The notes under the pieces are model-generated. The model had not been told where the DNA came from. It saw nothing but the letters and a program-made list of their open reading frames with translations, and did not search any database. Source: Archegozetes longisetosus (Eukaryota > Arthropoda > Arachnida > Sarcoptiformes > Trhypochthoniidae). From it: a stretch of DNA of 64,000 nt. The DNA is taken from contig JAEMBT020000004.1 of assembly GCA_018873245.2 (NCBI GenBank), forward strand, positions 4,574,573 to 4,638,572, written 5' to 3'. Both the position numbers and the translations under genes were made by a program. This document shows positions 26,241 through 40,973 of the stretch, in pieces. The number at the start of each line of letters is the position of its first letter. Position 1 is the stretch's first letter.

Positions 26241-29200
26241 GTAACTATTTCATCTCTATCATTAATTATCATTTGAAAATCAACACAAATTTTAATATTC
26301 TCTGTTTCAAGATTACTTCAATATTCTGCTCGTATAATATGTTAATAGAGTCTAATAAAGTTATTTAGATTATTCAGGACTGAAAAGTCGAAGGACATAA
26401 ATTTAATGTTGATTTAACAAAAAAATTAGAATATGAATTATACTTTGTTTGAAAAATTTTCATATTTTCCAAAACGACTGGCAACACAAACTTAGGATTC
26501 ATTCATAATCCAAGAATATGTTATTGCACAATACTTTCGATCGTTATTGATATTAAATATATGATTGCGTTTTTATATCGCATTAATATTAATCAGAAAT
26601 AAGTTTCCAGGAATAAAAATATTTTTAAAGATTTTTATCCAAATAACTTTGAATTTGGCACATCATATGAATATTGTCTAATGATAGGCACAAGTAATTA
26701 ATGATTATTCAGAGAGTTAGTCACAATACAACAAATCTATTAGAAATTCCAGTTTAGAGAAACATAAAAGAGTATACATTTGTGTTAAGACAGCAAAAGA
26801 TCTAATTAACAGAACAAACTCACAATTAACTCAATATATTCATTCGTTTCTCACTTTTCTAATGAGATACTGAAAAAAGTACTTTTCCTAATAAAATGCA
26901 ATTTTTGTTTCTACTTTCTCTCTGTTTGTACTCCATTTAGTATATGTGGAGTGAAGTCTTAATTTTCAATTGTCAACCACTCCAATAGACTTTATCGAGA
27001 GAGCAGTTGAGTTGAGTCACTAGGTTGTGTCGGATCTCTTGGTGTATTATAAGCTCATTAAATGCTGCACTAATTAAAGCAAAACGATTTTGAGCTTTAG
27101 CCTGTATCGGATTTTGTGTATGTGCGTATAGTAAGTGCTGTCCTGCTATTATATCAAATTTTCTCCTTTGTCCCCCGGGAGACTTATTGGTGGCCAGAAA
27201 AAATGATCAACATGAAACTCATATTATTATACTCTTATTTTGCATATAGTATAAGAGTCATGTGCAGCAATATGGTATACTCACTAATATTATGCGCACA
27301 TGGGTTGCCACTCATGAGTGCTCGACTGGGAGCAAAGGCAATCATTACCAAATGTTGGTCTCCTATTACACTTCTGCTAATAATTACTCAATGCCTCGAT
27401 TTCAATATAGCTCTCCCAACAATTGCATGATATAAGTTAAATATTTTATTTTCATAACCTGCTCCAAACTGCAACTTTCCGCTAACACTGATCGGAAGTT
27501 GGTGAAAGTGACTAAATTTGAGACCATATACTCAATGGAAAGTGATAAAGTTTTTTTAATTCATTCAAACGCTCGACTAACATAAAGCCTAATTGTGAAA
27601 TGTAAATAGGAGACTAGAACCCATTGTTAAGAGACTGAAATTTATGAGTCTGAGACTGAAATTCATTATCAAGCCTTTGAATAGTTGAGAGATTAAAGTT
27701 AGTAATAATTTATTCCTGAGATATACATTATTTATTAATCAAACAAAAGCTCCAATATTACTGTACAGTAAATAAAGATTATGAATATATGAATATTTTT
27801 CAATCAAAGTTCATTTCAAGTTAGGAATAAAACTAATGTTTATTGGTAACGCAATACTATAAATACATCAAAGATAACAGTTTGAAAAACTTTGATTATA
27901 ATCCTCAAAACTCATTAACACTTATCAAGTGCAATAAAATTTTTAGTCACTTTTCATAGCCATTATCGGCAAATAGTAATTATTGACAACTTATTTGAGA
28001 GCTAATAATCTGAAATGGTTGAGCCTGATTGAATTTAGTTGGCAAGAGAATTAGGATACGTCACAAAACGTTAAAGTTATTTACAGTAGTAATAAACACG
28101 ACACGCACGTGCAAATACAAACAGGCAAACAGATATATTATAAGGGCCCCTGTTCTACACTAATAATGGTAAATAAGATCTACCGGTCCAAGTTCGGCAA
28201 GCATGCAATTGATTCAAATGATACGGAATTCATGTGTTCGACTTTCCCACGGAGTCTGCTATTACACGACTAGACTGAAAAGTTTGTGCTACCAAATACC
28301 TAAAACCAATTTATGATATGTGCCTCAGTCCTCATGTCAATTTAACAGTTAATTGGAGTCTGCACCACATTCCGTTTTTTTTATATTTTGGTCCTGAGGT
28401 GTGTCTCTCCTTCGAGGTATCGTTTGATAATGCACTGACCAAATATCTGGGTATTTAACGCTGATATATTGTTATTACGTCTTTCTTCTAATCTATTCAA
28501 CTATTAACGCTATTTCTATTCTGAATCTCGTTTCACTTGTTTTCCTCTCGTTAATTGCTTTCTGGCGATTATTTGTTAAAGTTATTAAGCTTTCAGCCAT
28601 TCCTTATTCACCTAAAAACCATCCATAGTAATAATGCAAAGCAGTTTTCAAATTTAAGGTATATAAAAATACGGAGTAGTTGAAGGTTTTGAGCATAATT
28701 GACTTGTAAAGAATCTATTTTCTGAATTTTACTGTCGATAAACCTTCAAATTAATTTATTACTCTCCTTATAGTTATCTTGGGTCGGACATATGTCAATT
28801 ATAAAAAGTTTTATAACAGTTTTATACTTATTTGATCAAGATTTATAGTCACCACAATCTATAATGAGTCCGATCGACCGATTCACTTTGAGCCAATTAA
28901 TTACTTTAGCTTAAAATCAGCCCGAAAGCAATAGTAGCGCAAGTCTGGGCAAAGTAAGCAATTAGTCCAAATCTAGGGACTCGCATTTAAGCTCAGATTT
29001 CTTATCAATCTTTCGGTTTTACTGACGACAATAAAGTTACAATATTGGCAAATGTGCTCGTCTGTAGCTGCGTTTTCCTATAGTTGATGACTTTCTTTTG
29101 ACCTGACGTGTAAAAGAAAATTCAATCTATGAGATATTTAATGCTCGAAATGGCTGCTGACTTCTGCCTCAAAAATATTGTGCCACCCCTGCCTTTCGAT

Positions 29201-29476
29201 GACAAAGCGTTTTCAAATGCTTTTCCTTTAGCCAAGCACTAACTCTTCAATTTTTTCTATATTTCTTACTTTTTGATTTCATATTTCTCTTTTTTAGTTC
29301 TTGCTTTCGTTTCATTTTTTCTGTGTTTGCTTTTATGAATTCAACAAAAATATCAAATCGCATACATTCAAAAATAAATGCATTGAAATATATTGTGGAG
29401 TAAGGAATATATATCTCGTAAATATATATTTATATAAGTGAAACATTGGAATAAGAGTGGATTGAGAGGATAAATA

Positions 29477-29478
<2 letters not shown>

Positions 29479-29541
<63 letters not shown>
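29479..29541 (+). repeat. (AG)n microsatellite, 63 bp
   Basis: It is a perfect AG run inside candidate intron 1. Seventy-five bases downstream is a complementary TC run. Confidence 0.97.
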
Positions 29542-29543
<2 letters not shown>

Positions 29544-29616
29544 CTGATGATCAAAATTTGTGTCCCATTGGCGCTCGCTTTAGGTCTGCTTAATATGCAA
29601 TGTCACAACTCATACG

Positions 29617-29636
29617 TCTCTCTCTCTCTCTCTCTC
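29617..29636 (+). repeat. (TC)10 microsatellite
   Basis: It is a perfect TC run of 20 bases, oriented opposite to the AG run at 29479-29541. The two can pair as a hairpin in a transcript. Confidence 0.95.
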
Positions 29637-32600
29637 TTCTCAGACTAAATGCTCTGAGGCAAAAAGCATTTCTTCTCAGAACTCTTTTTCTGCTAAACTT
29701 CGTTTGAATAGTTTGGCAAAGAGTAGCAATTTTTTGAATTCATATCAGTCTTGTACAAATAAAGAGTCAGATCTATTGATGATAAACTTATAAAGAAGAC
29801 ATAAGGTTTTATTGGTTCAGCTCTTTTATTGCAAAGAGAGGCCAGTTTTTTGCTTATTATCAAAGTTTTTTGCACTTATTAATTATTGCCTTCCGGCCAG
29901 TAATTAATATCTACTCGAAAAGCTTGCAATTAATTTGCTAAAAAAATCTCGATTCGAAGAAAGAAAATATTCAAATGGATGAAAACATTTGATGGGAGTG
30001 TCATTTGCTTTGGTGCGGAAAAGTTTTTTTGACAAGTTTGTACTGTGTCGGTATTCGACTCATACTTTAAAATATCAAAAATCAATTTAGATCCCCGTGT
30101 TTTGCCCTTTCCATAGAAAAATATTTGATTCCTACTGATTTTGGAGACAGTCATCTCCGTTTTGGTAGTGATGCCATTTTCAATTTAGATTAAATTTGGT
30201 AACTTTATCGCTGCTCAGATTTAGCTTTTAGTGACACAAACAGTACAGTATAGAACACTATGAATGGCCAACTGATGATTTGATGCAATTCATGCTTGTT
30301 TCCCCTCAACAGATCAAAACAGATTCCTTTTGATGCCAGCTTTGATGCCATTTGCACAATCTCTCTCTTCTAGTGTATTGCTTTATGATTTATACTATTG
30401 TTCTTAACAGTCAAACCCGTTTACTATTAGCATAAATAGAAAATTAATTCTGTCGACTATTCTTTATCCAAGAAGAGCATGTGAAAAGACTTAATTCCTG
30501 TAGAGGTTAAAGCGAAACTTTAATTTGGAGGATATGTCAACTGGTTTCTGACAATTTTTCATTAGTAAAATAATTAGGTTGGGATGCAATTTTCAGCCTA
30601 CCTTACGCTAAAAGTACAGAAATAAGTAGATAAATGCATATTCAGCGCTATTCTTTACTTCTACCTAAGGCTCATATTGTATGCCGTTAAACCTAAACAA
30701 GACAATTATTTTTCTTTTCAGCTAACTTTGGTTCAACTAATAAATGAGTGGCGTAACCATTACATTTTATTATGCATATTCTTATGTAGCGCCCAATTCA
30801 TTATTTGTGATCTACTTAAGGAAAACTCAGATTTTACTTTAAGGGCATGTCTTCATAATACTGTGTATTAGATATAAGAAAAAAATGTTTCGCCCCTCTA
30901 TTCACAGATCAATTTCTCTTATTCTTATTATTGCCTTCATTTGGACATTTCTTTTGCATTTGTTGTAACTTTAGATGAGATCCTGAACAAAACAAGAGTG
31001 CCAGTACTTCTAACGTAATGATAATATGCTAATTTAATACACGTAACTGCCATTTAGGATAATTTGATGTGAGTTACGTTACATATCATAAATGGAATCT
31101 ATATCCACAAGAGGATCAACTATTAAATTGTCTGACTGTTTCGTGTGTCACTTCTTCATAGAAACTACTGATTTACGATTCGTTTTGCTTAATTTCTCGA
31201 CAAATTTCGATAAAGTTTAGTAAAAGTGATTTCAAATTAATAAGATTTGATGAGATTTAGAAAGACTTAAGATGGTAGTTACATAGATACTCACTAGCGA
31301 ACTAAATAAAATAATTTGCTTTTCACATTAATTATTTATAAATATTAATAGAAATACTTGGTGTGGTAATTTGTAAAGTTCTTATTTACGACATTTACGT
31401 CTTAGTCTTGCAAATAGAATGATTTGGATTAAGATAAATTAAGTCTAAGAGAAATCAATTACGAGAATAGTATATTTTAAATACTATTGAGTAAATAATA
31501 GTTTCAACTCTTGTTCAGTCCCTCAATTGATGAATGGATTGAAACACTCTGTTATCCTATATATAATTTTCTACTAAAATTGATTGCTTCGATTCCTAGA
31601 AGATTGGGAGGCAATTATCGATTTTAAGAGGAGATCCAATCAGTTTTTGTTAATCATAGTTAGTAGAATAAGACTTTAATAGTAAATGAAAGATTCGAAA
31701 AAGTAAATGAATTTATATAAGAAGAAAAAGTACGTGCACTCAATCTCTATAATGATAGCATAGTTGAGCAAAAAATATAGAATAGTTAGCTCAGAATGTT
31801 TTTTTCCAGCCAACCAGAGTTAATTGCGATTTCGTGTTATGCCATCATTTTTTCAATAGATCAGAGAATTGAGAATAATAAAAAATCATTTTTTCTTTAC
31901 TGTCCGGTTCATTGTGCTTATCGCATATAGCATTCAAATTAGAAATTGATATCGTACGATCATCACTGCTGTTTTCTAATAATATCATTATGTGCTCGAT
32001 TGTATGCCTCTATTTCTGAACCTTATCTAAAACATTTCATACTTGACTAGTTCAATATGTACTAAATACTGCAATACAAATAAATAATGGGGAGAAAAGA
32101 ATGAATGAAAAGAATAATACAATATCTTGGGAGGGATACATATGTAGTGAATAGTAAATTGAACTTGACCTCCATCTAATCCTTACTAATGGCTTTGAAA
32201 ATATACTTATTCATGTGATTATTAGACTTTTTATTGTTACTCTTTTATAATTGTTGCACACTTTTGCACACTTTTGCCATATACAATGAAATGTTTATTT
32301 ATTTTTATTACTTTTTTATAGTGCGATAATACGTCTACTTATAAATACTGTAAATCATTTCTACTACTAAAAAGTAGTTTATTTGCTTAGTTAAGGGAAA
32401 GCACTTCTTTAAACGTTTGCACTACAGCTTAAAAATAAACTTTTCAGTTATCTACTGATTACTCCTTAGGGAATACTTGCAAAATACTGATAAACAAGCC
32501 ATTAATTAGGAGAAGTTAGTGAAAAATATTTGAAACACAAAAAATTAATTACTAAAGTATGAGTCACACAAAAACATTAATTTCAGAGCATAATAGCTTA

Positions 32601-34265
32601 CGAATACATAATACTAATTGGAAAGCAAAACACACTCCAATCCATTAAGTCATTTAAATGTTCTTCTTTCCCTATGCTAACTCAACGTTAATTATTCTCT
32701 AAACTTTCTCTTTAATCTATCCTCTGGTCAAAAGTTGAAAGCTATTAGAAAATTGATTCATTGAGAAATAATTTCTAGATATTGCGCAATGCTATTGTGA
32801 ATATGGTTATTGAGACACTATCACACTAAATATGATCATATGCGTTAATGGAACATTTATCTACTCAATCGTGTCAAATAGATATTAACAATTATTTAAA
32901 TAGCTCTATCAATTTCAGCTTCTATTTCCCTTGCTCTTTGCTAATGTTCAACTCTGTAAGCATTAACTTTGTATCAAATTTCTATTAAGTTTGATTTTAT
33001 ATGTAACATTAAATGGCAACAAACTGTAGCAGTTTGGAAACATGAAAATTTCAAAGTCAAAAATCAAAGAGAAAATAAATCACCGCCAGAAAGAAAGATC
33101 AAGTAGCTTCAACAGTTATTCTGGTTAAAGTTTATTTTTAAAACAAATATTTATTTCACTACCTCAACTATACTGTAAACTGACTATAAGTCCAATTGAC
33201 TTTCAGTTTAAGCTCAATATTTCTATGATTTGCGATTGTTGCTGATCCAGAAGTAATGCACTAATGCATAGGATGACAATGATTCACGTTCACAGGATAT
33301 TGGTTAGGAAGAAGCGACTCTTCGCTCCGGATATTTGCAAAAAGAATCGGTTAGCGATTCGAGCAAAGTAGTAAATCTTCGATTTTCAGATGTCCAGCCA
33401 TCAATGTTGTAGAATGACAGGAGTGTATTCAATAAGTTCAGTCTGTGTATCTTATCGATTGAGGAACCTATCGCACCCCAACTTGTATAGAAAATAGTTC
33501 TCAACAGTCGTTTATAAATGTCTTACACATTAATCTTGTCCACTGTTTATCCATTGCAAACTTGAATCGTTTGCCTATTTTGTCAATATTGATATCTGCA
33601 GGTATTACCTAAAAAGTAGATGCGCTTTCAGCCTAACTTATCGAATGACACCATCCACGCTATCCTGGTTTTCGGTTCTGCTCTTATGCTTTTGCTTCCT
33701 TTTATATCATTAATATGGCATATGAACTGAACTCTATTACTTTTTCATGCACTCCCTCTTATAGACATAACATTTTGACCGAAACATAGTGTGAATCTAA
33801 CTGCGCAGTAGCCCATCTCTAAATTACAGTATATATTAAACAACTACTCTTTTCTCTCTATTTTATGCTCAAATTTACAATGCATTTATTTATAGCCCTT
33901 TTCAATTTGTACTTTTACAGTTTATTTTTAGCTTTATTTTTAGTTTTACGGCCGAGAGAAGAGGTGATGATCAGAAGTAGTGGTTAGATAAGATAAACCG
34001 TTAAATAAGTGTTATAGAGAGATAGAGCAAATTTTAAAATGTTCAATCAAATGTTTAACACTAATGCCATATGATCTAATGCGTGCAAAAACGCACCGCA
34101 GCCAAACAACCAAAAAATCGATAGACACCAAAATTTATGGTCACAATAATTTATATTCAATAAATAATTGATCGCACCAAATGTTCTATTGTATGGCAGA
34201 AAGAAAATACAAGTAAAAAATATCTAACATTTCCTACATCAATATATATTTACGTCATATTCAGG

Positions 34266-35521
34266 TTAGCAAATGGAGTATAGTTTACAGTTATGATAAG
34301 ATTGCCAATAAGTAGTGACCGCTTTACCGCTTCCAATACTCAAACTGAAAAGATTGACCGCTGAGTTTGACATGTTATTGCAAGTATAGTCTGTTTGATG
34401 TGCCACAGCCAGCAAGTCGTCCCCCAGATGGTGATTTGGAACCAACACCAACACAAATAACTACCAAATACTATGTTATCTTCATATAATCTTACAATTG
34501 TATGGCTAAGCGCCCACTGTTTTGGCCCATTGGTTCTGCAAGCATTTGAAGCATTCTCTGTGATGATAGACCCTATGCTCTGAATTTTTGCCATTGATTG
34601 CAACTGCATCTCAAGCCATTGATGCTTATTTCCTAAGGGAGTATTGTGTAGTAAATCGTGTAAGGAGGCTATGAGATTCAATGAAGAATAAGCCACCCTT
34701 TATATACAAACGTGGACTTAGTTCAGGCTATTGTGCAGAATAAGGCTCTAACTAAAAAGTCTTCTTTAATACTAACTGTGACCAGTCGTTAACATAATAG
34801 AGAACCTCTCAAAAGTGAGATTTTCGTCTCAAACCCAGTTCTTTTGAGGAATTGATTTCTCAATATTTGAAACCAACCATTATTCAAATGTTTAATTTGA
34901 TATTCAGGTCAACAGTAAATCGAAGTTTTGTCAAACTAGTATTCAATATAGATATTTTAGACGGAAATTGTGATCCATTAGCTGGAAAGCTGATGACAAA
35001 ATTAAAAGAATTGTGACAATTTAAAAAAGAAAATAATTTCGACCCAAATTAATTGCATTCCTTTGATGAATTTGTTCCCTATTTTCCAATTCTTGCTCTT
35101 TTTTAGCAGACAAAGCTTTTAATCTTTTCACATCAACTCCATCATCATCTCTAATATAGTTGAACTGGGGAGTAAATTACAATTGAAATTATGTTTTCGA
35201 GTACTTCATTCTACAGAAATTTGCCGATAGAATAATTCGTGGAGTTAGTCGTGTTGAGTTAGTCGTGTTGATCATCTATTTTTTGCTTTCAAGCTGATCT
35301 GAGCGATAGTAAAGGCCTGCCCTTTCTGTTAATCCCTTCACTTGGTCTCCATAATAGTAAAGCCATTTATTAAATTCCCAACGCTGGATCGTCATCATGA
35401 GCTCAAGTTGAGTTAGTATTAACGTTAGGGTATTGTGTATGTAAGAAAGAATTGTGTATTGGCTCATCATATTAAATAGCATAGTAGAGGAGGATGGCAT
35501 CGGTCCCAATCCCAAACGCAA
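34266..35521 (-). other. GC-elevated island with two minus-strand open frames, identity unknown
   Basis: Two minus-strand frames stand out from the AT-rich surroundings. One covers 35521-35276 and is 82 codons long, ending ...GDQVKGLTERAGLYYRS.... The other covers 34696-34340 and is 119 codons long, including QLQSMAKIQSIGSIITENAS. An overlapping frame at 34454-34266 continues with HHLGDDLLAVAHQTDYTCNN. Amino-acid content is more balanced than in the chance frames nearby, but neither long frame opens with ATG and I recognise no domain. A TATA-like gtatataaaggg lies just upstream of the second frame on the minus strand. It could be a decayed nested gene or transposon remnant, or chance. Confidence 0.3.
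35242..35269 (+). repeat. Tandem duplication, 14 bp x 2
   Basis: There are two exact adjacent copies of gagttagtcgtgtt at the right flank of the minus-strand ORF island. Confidence 0.9.
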
Positions 35522-35629
35522 TCCTCAGTCTGCGAAAGTGCATTACGTGTTATGAGTTAGTGTTAGTGTATATTTTGTGCTATAGTTCATATATTTCCGC
35601 AATTGCAGTATTATTTAGGGTAGAGTTGA

Positions 35630-35684
35630 AGTTCAGTTGCAGTTCAGTTGCAGTTCAGTTGTATTTGAGTTGCAGTTGAGTCGC
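35630..35684 (+). repeat. Tandem repeat, 11 bp x 5
   Basis: There are five consecutive 11-base units. The first two are exact agttcagttgc, the third differs at one base, and the last two are diverged (atttgagttgc, agttgagtcgc). Confidence 0.9.
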
Positions 35685-38600
35685 AATATAAAAAGATTTC
35701 CACTTGAATAGCCGCTCATTACTTCTGTTATATAAAGCTCTTGTTTGATGCACTTCTAACCAATACTGTATTAATAAAAAGTTATTATCATTCTAACGGA
35801 CAACTACTACTGGAGTTATATGAAAAAACAATCGTTTTTCCCCGTTTAAAATCCGATCTAAGCTTTAATTTAGGATTTGATTTAGTTTAGAGCATTTTTC
35901 GAGTATTAGGGCTTTAGTTTTTGGATTAACAAAGTACTTGATTTGAGTAGAAATCTCAAAAATGGATAATCAATATGGATGACCTTTCGCTTTTTCAATA
36001 ATATAATTACAAGAATGGTTTCCTGCATAGAATGAATATTTCATTGGAAACCCAAACCATACTATCAGTTAGACGTACAGCTATAATAAATGGCAGACAA
36101 CTTCTCTGCCCTTCATTATGATATTGAGAGAGAGCTGTATTTGAAATACCGGCCATTGAAATAAGGGTGAATTAACATTTAACTTTTGTGCTCAAATTCT
36201 CTATTTGTGACGATTCACATCTATAGTTCTGTACTTATTATGACTTTTTGCTGCATGTGTGTCATCTGAACGTGAAGCATGCAAATATTTTTTATACATC
36301 AAAATACATATTAGTATTAGTTATATGCACTCGAAATGTTGTAATATATTATGTTGTATATGGAAATAGCGGAATGGCATTAGACGCTTGAGGGTTTTGT
36401 GGGGGCTTAATATCAGGCAATATTATTCCTCAGTCAAACTCAATATTTACTACTTCTGATTATATGGATTTTCATACTATTTGTTTATCAACTTAAATAA
36501 CTCAAACTTATACTATGAAAAGCATATGAAATACATGTTTCTTATCTCTATTATTGATAAAAGAATTATCCTTAAAATAATATATACTTTTAATATCTGA
36601 AGCCCTTTTTTCTCTCTTATTACCGTTTATATTACTGGAAGTAATATTTCAGTTTAGTATCAGTTAATATATAGTGCGCTACATTCGAGCAGATTTTTCA
36701 TAACAGCACTGACTCGACGGGAGATTCCGTACTGGAGGACACATTCACTACTGACGAGTTTTTAGGGACAATGTGTAGAGTGGTATTGAATAATATTCAT
36801 ACCACCAAAAATTGTTCTCTCGTTTCCATTTTAGTGCCCCATTTGGTCCCTCCCACTCTAATATTGACTTACAATGTTTGTCAATTTATTTCCAAACTCA
36901 TGCATTTTGCTGGAGAGTTCAGGCAGTTTTTATCTTCACTTTATTCCGACTTTTTTTGTTGCTTAGAGTTTGAGTAGTTTTTAGAGAACCTCTTTTAAAC
37001 ATTATTGTTTCCACAAATCAAATTACTTATGCTATATATAATTCAATTGTTTGTTAAGGTTTCACTCCATTCATTTATTACTCGGAATTGGTGTTTAGAT
37101 ATTTTTCTTTTTACTCACTAACCTTCCATTCACTCAATTGAAGGTTAATCAGAATAAGATTTTTGTGAATCAAACTGACGATATGAAAATAGCACGTAAA
37201 ATATGTTCATATCAATTTAGAGGCGATATGTAAATTTCAGTCGACTGACTACTACTACTATATTTAAAGGCTGAATGAGTCTGATTCAGTTCGTTGATGT
37301 GTGAAGCGCCTCTGGTATGGATCCATTTTTACGGCACACAAATGAAGCACACTTTACTAGCTTTTACTATTATACAACATCGTAACATTGCTGCTGATCC
37401 TATCATTGTATCTATTCCAAAGTTGCAGTGTCCAAAGCAGGATTTTCTCTTTTTCATGTGTTGTTATTATTACGCTATTTGTGGATAAAAGCCATAACTT
37501 ACTAACAGAATATTGGAAAAGTATAGCAGTGCTTATGGCAAAAGCAAGTGTTTAATATTTCACACGGCAGGAGTGAGAGTGAGTCGCATCGCTATCACAT
37601 TGTAGAGTATGTTTTAATATTACATGAACTATAACATTATACCCCAAAAACTACTAACTTCCTTTTGGCACTAACTCAGTTATTTAGCCCAATCTAATTG
37701 TCAGGACTATTGATGGACATCAACTGATGAATATTGACTTTCACTCGAAAGCCTGTTTTGGGCATTTTCTACTCGAACTTTAATATTCACCCAAATGCTG
37801 ACTAATTCAGCTGACAGTTACTCTGAAAGTTTTGGCAACAACAATAGGAAAAGAGGGATTTGAAGCAAAAGAGAGTATACTAACCATATTAGATGAGAGT
37901 GGAGTATTCCACCAAAAAGTATTTATTAATTAAATGTTGTGCTTTCAGTTTGAAATACTAGTGAACTAGAAAAAGTAAAATAGATTTGATTACAGGTGAT
38001 TGTTATTTGCCTAGAAGTGCACAAACAAGTCATACCTTATATTTAAACTCATATACATCTCTTTTAATCTAAACAAAAGTCAATTACTGAATACTCTGAC
38101 TTTGTTTTGGGCGAATAAACAACACAAAGTAATATCTCTACATTAATAATTAAATACTAGACATGTTTTCACTCACATCTGTCAAAAAGTTGGCTTTGCT
38201 GGCTTTTTGGTAAGTGTATTGTGAGCTCTGTGCGAATCAAGCCAAGCGTCCACTCAATAAGCATAGCATTAACCAGAATCTGACCAGTCTAACACTTAAA
38301 ATACTTGTCAATCAATGTTTTAAGCTATAATAACATCAATTCTATTAACCTCTCACTAGAGTTATTCAAATAGTAATCTGAATAATCGAAAGTTTTATCC
38401 AAATTAATAACTGAATTATTATTTCCAACGTAACTAATGAAAAGTTGAATTAATTATTAAAGAGACTTAGCGCTACGTCGGTCTTATGTTGCTTTAAAGA
38501 ACTATAATTATTATAAAGGCATAAATATCAGCTCATTTTGTGTCGTTTTCTCGTTTTAATATCCCAAATGCCAATTTATATATGTGTCTATTGTTTCAAA

Positions 38601-40973
38601 GCACTAGAATGTCATGTCATGCATCGGTGGCCACGCCTGAGCTTCACCTGCACGCTATTTCGACATGTTGTCCTCTAGATTACTTTTTTTTATGCTATTC
38701 CCCCGCCTTTGAATCCCTCTCAATAAGGTTGCTGTTCGTAAACTTACATAAGAGGGATGTCAGCTCCTCAATATAAGCTTATATAAACGATATTCTTCTG
38801 ACTCATACATATTTGTATGACTCTGATTAGTGCAAATTTATAGACTTGCACATTTAACTTAATACATTGAAACATTAAATCAATTTACACGACTTTATTA
38901 TTAAATGGTTTATTTATTTCAAACTTCCTTTTCTCAATATGATTGTTTGTTTGGATATGTTCACAATATTTCAAGATTTACTCACAAGTTATGTTAAACT
39001 TGATGTAATTTTTCTTAAGTCTAGTGAAGAAATGATTTATCTGCCAAAACCACTGACATCTCAAAGTTCTGCTTTCGATCTTCACTACCATTTTTTCGAA
39101 TCATGTTTTAGATCAAAAGCATCGCGAAGTGAGATAATAAATCAAATTATATTTATGTTTGCACATGGGGTGAGACTCAATGTTTTTGTACATTTTTTAT
39201 TTTCTCATATTCTTTAAGAATTTCGAAGAACCAAATTTGAACCATACGGAAGCTTTCCATTCTGAGAAGTAGTTTTTTTTAAATTTGCTCAAATACGCCG
39301 AGACTTATGAACAGCACATTATATTATATGGTTTTTTAACAAGACTTCAGAGAAATTTCTGATCAAATTCTGAAAAAATATTTTCCCGCAATTCTCCACA
39401 AGTTAAGTGAATAGTCTATTAAACAGAACTGTATTTCAGAGCCCCTGAAATGTTCTCAAAGAATTTGTTTGTGATTGATTTAGAAGAGTTTATTTCTAAA
39501 AACTATTCGATCAATTTATATTAGAAGTGGAATAAGAAAAGTCAAAGCCGTAAAATTCTGAAGAGTGTAAAAGAGATAGAAGTGAGTATTTGATTGTTTA
39601 ATAACGCTTTATTGAGACAGTATTTCTAGAATATTTGTGCGGGGTTGCTGCTGGTTTTCGTTTGTTTCAATTGAATTGAATTGCTTGAACGAATTCTATA
39701 TTTTTGGTTTATTTTATGCGTAATATTTTTGGGTAACATCTGTAGCCGTTCAAGCGCGAACACATTCCATATACTATTGTCGCACCAGCTTCCACAGTTG
39801 GACATCACCGCTAGTCAAATTGGCATTCAATCTTATTCGACCAAAACTTGTATCATATCATACCATAAAACTGATGCTACGTTTAATCTAACTTTTTTGA
39901 AAAATCATTTTATTGCTAGTAAAAAATTTGATTGAGGAGAAATATTTTCATGTCTTATATATGTTTGAGATTATATGTTTGGACTACTATTCAAAGTTGT
40001 TCAATGTTTTTGGAAAGAAAAAACAAAATATATATAAGATTACTAGAAAAGTGATGCGATAACTAATGATTAGTGACTAAAAAGCGATATTTATGAAAGT
40101 GCGATAGTATAAATTATTATTTGAACGCTCATTTGGCAGATAGAAAGGCATCGGAGTTGGCATTGAATAAGTGTTTGAATGATTGTTCACCTAAGGATCC
40201 ATTGGATGATTGAATAAGAAAAATGTAATCGCTATCTCACTTTCGTCATCCTTTATTCATACAGTTTCTATCACGAGCTTATGGTGAAAATAATATCAGG
40301 CAAAACATCCCAATTGGCTATTCTATCCCATATTCTTTATTTCTTTTGCTTCCTATCATAGATTCCATTATTGAGTCGTATGATATATTTTCCTATTTCT
40401 CAGCCAATTATATCTAACTCGGTTATTATCGGATAATTAAAGATTAAGTAATTCCGTTATAGAAAATGCCTTTTCATCAAATCCCTGGCTATTGAATTAA
40501 GCTGAAAGACTCGTTTTCTTCAAAATAATAGACTGTCATAAATGTGTTAATACCAATTGAAGCGATTGTGTACACAATCAATTAGTTAAACATTTATCAA
40601 TTTAAAACAGTACCAAAATCGATTTACTTATGTAAGCATTAAGTATGCATTTTATCTATACAACCACAAACCAATATAATTAATTACAATTTTCTTAATA
40701 AATTAATAATCAATTCTTATGCCACCACTAAAGCCCCAATTTGTGAACATTTCATAAAACTACCAGAAATAAGAAAACTTCAAAACTACAAAGTCAACTC
40801 TCAAATCAATCAATTAATTTCAAACTTGCCATCTCATCTGTTCTCTTTTCAAATAGCGCCTTAAGAACCACTTTTTATGATGGATGAAAAATCACAGATC
40901 GCTTTTATATCTAGCTTTTATTTATATAAGGCATGGTTTCAGTGCTATATTCCAATTCCGATCACTGCACAAA

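Noticed and set aside
38540-38776. Plus-strand frame of 78 codons with several cysteines
   Set aside because: The cysteine spacing fits no domain I know, there is no good start or splice context, and it sits in otherwise featureless intron.
39626-39935. Overlapping plus- and minus-strand frames, the plus one with a signal-like hydrophobic start
   Set aside because: The plus frame lacks an ATG at its start, both strands are open at once, and there is no family match.
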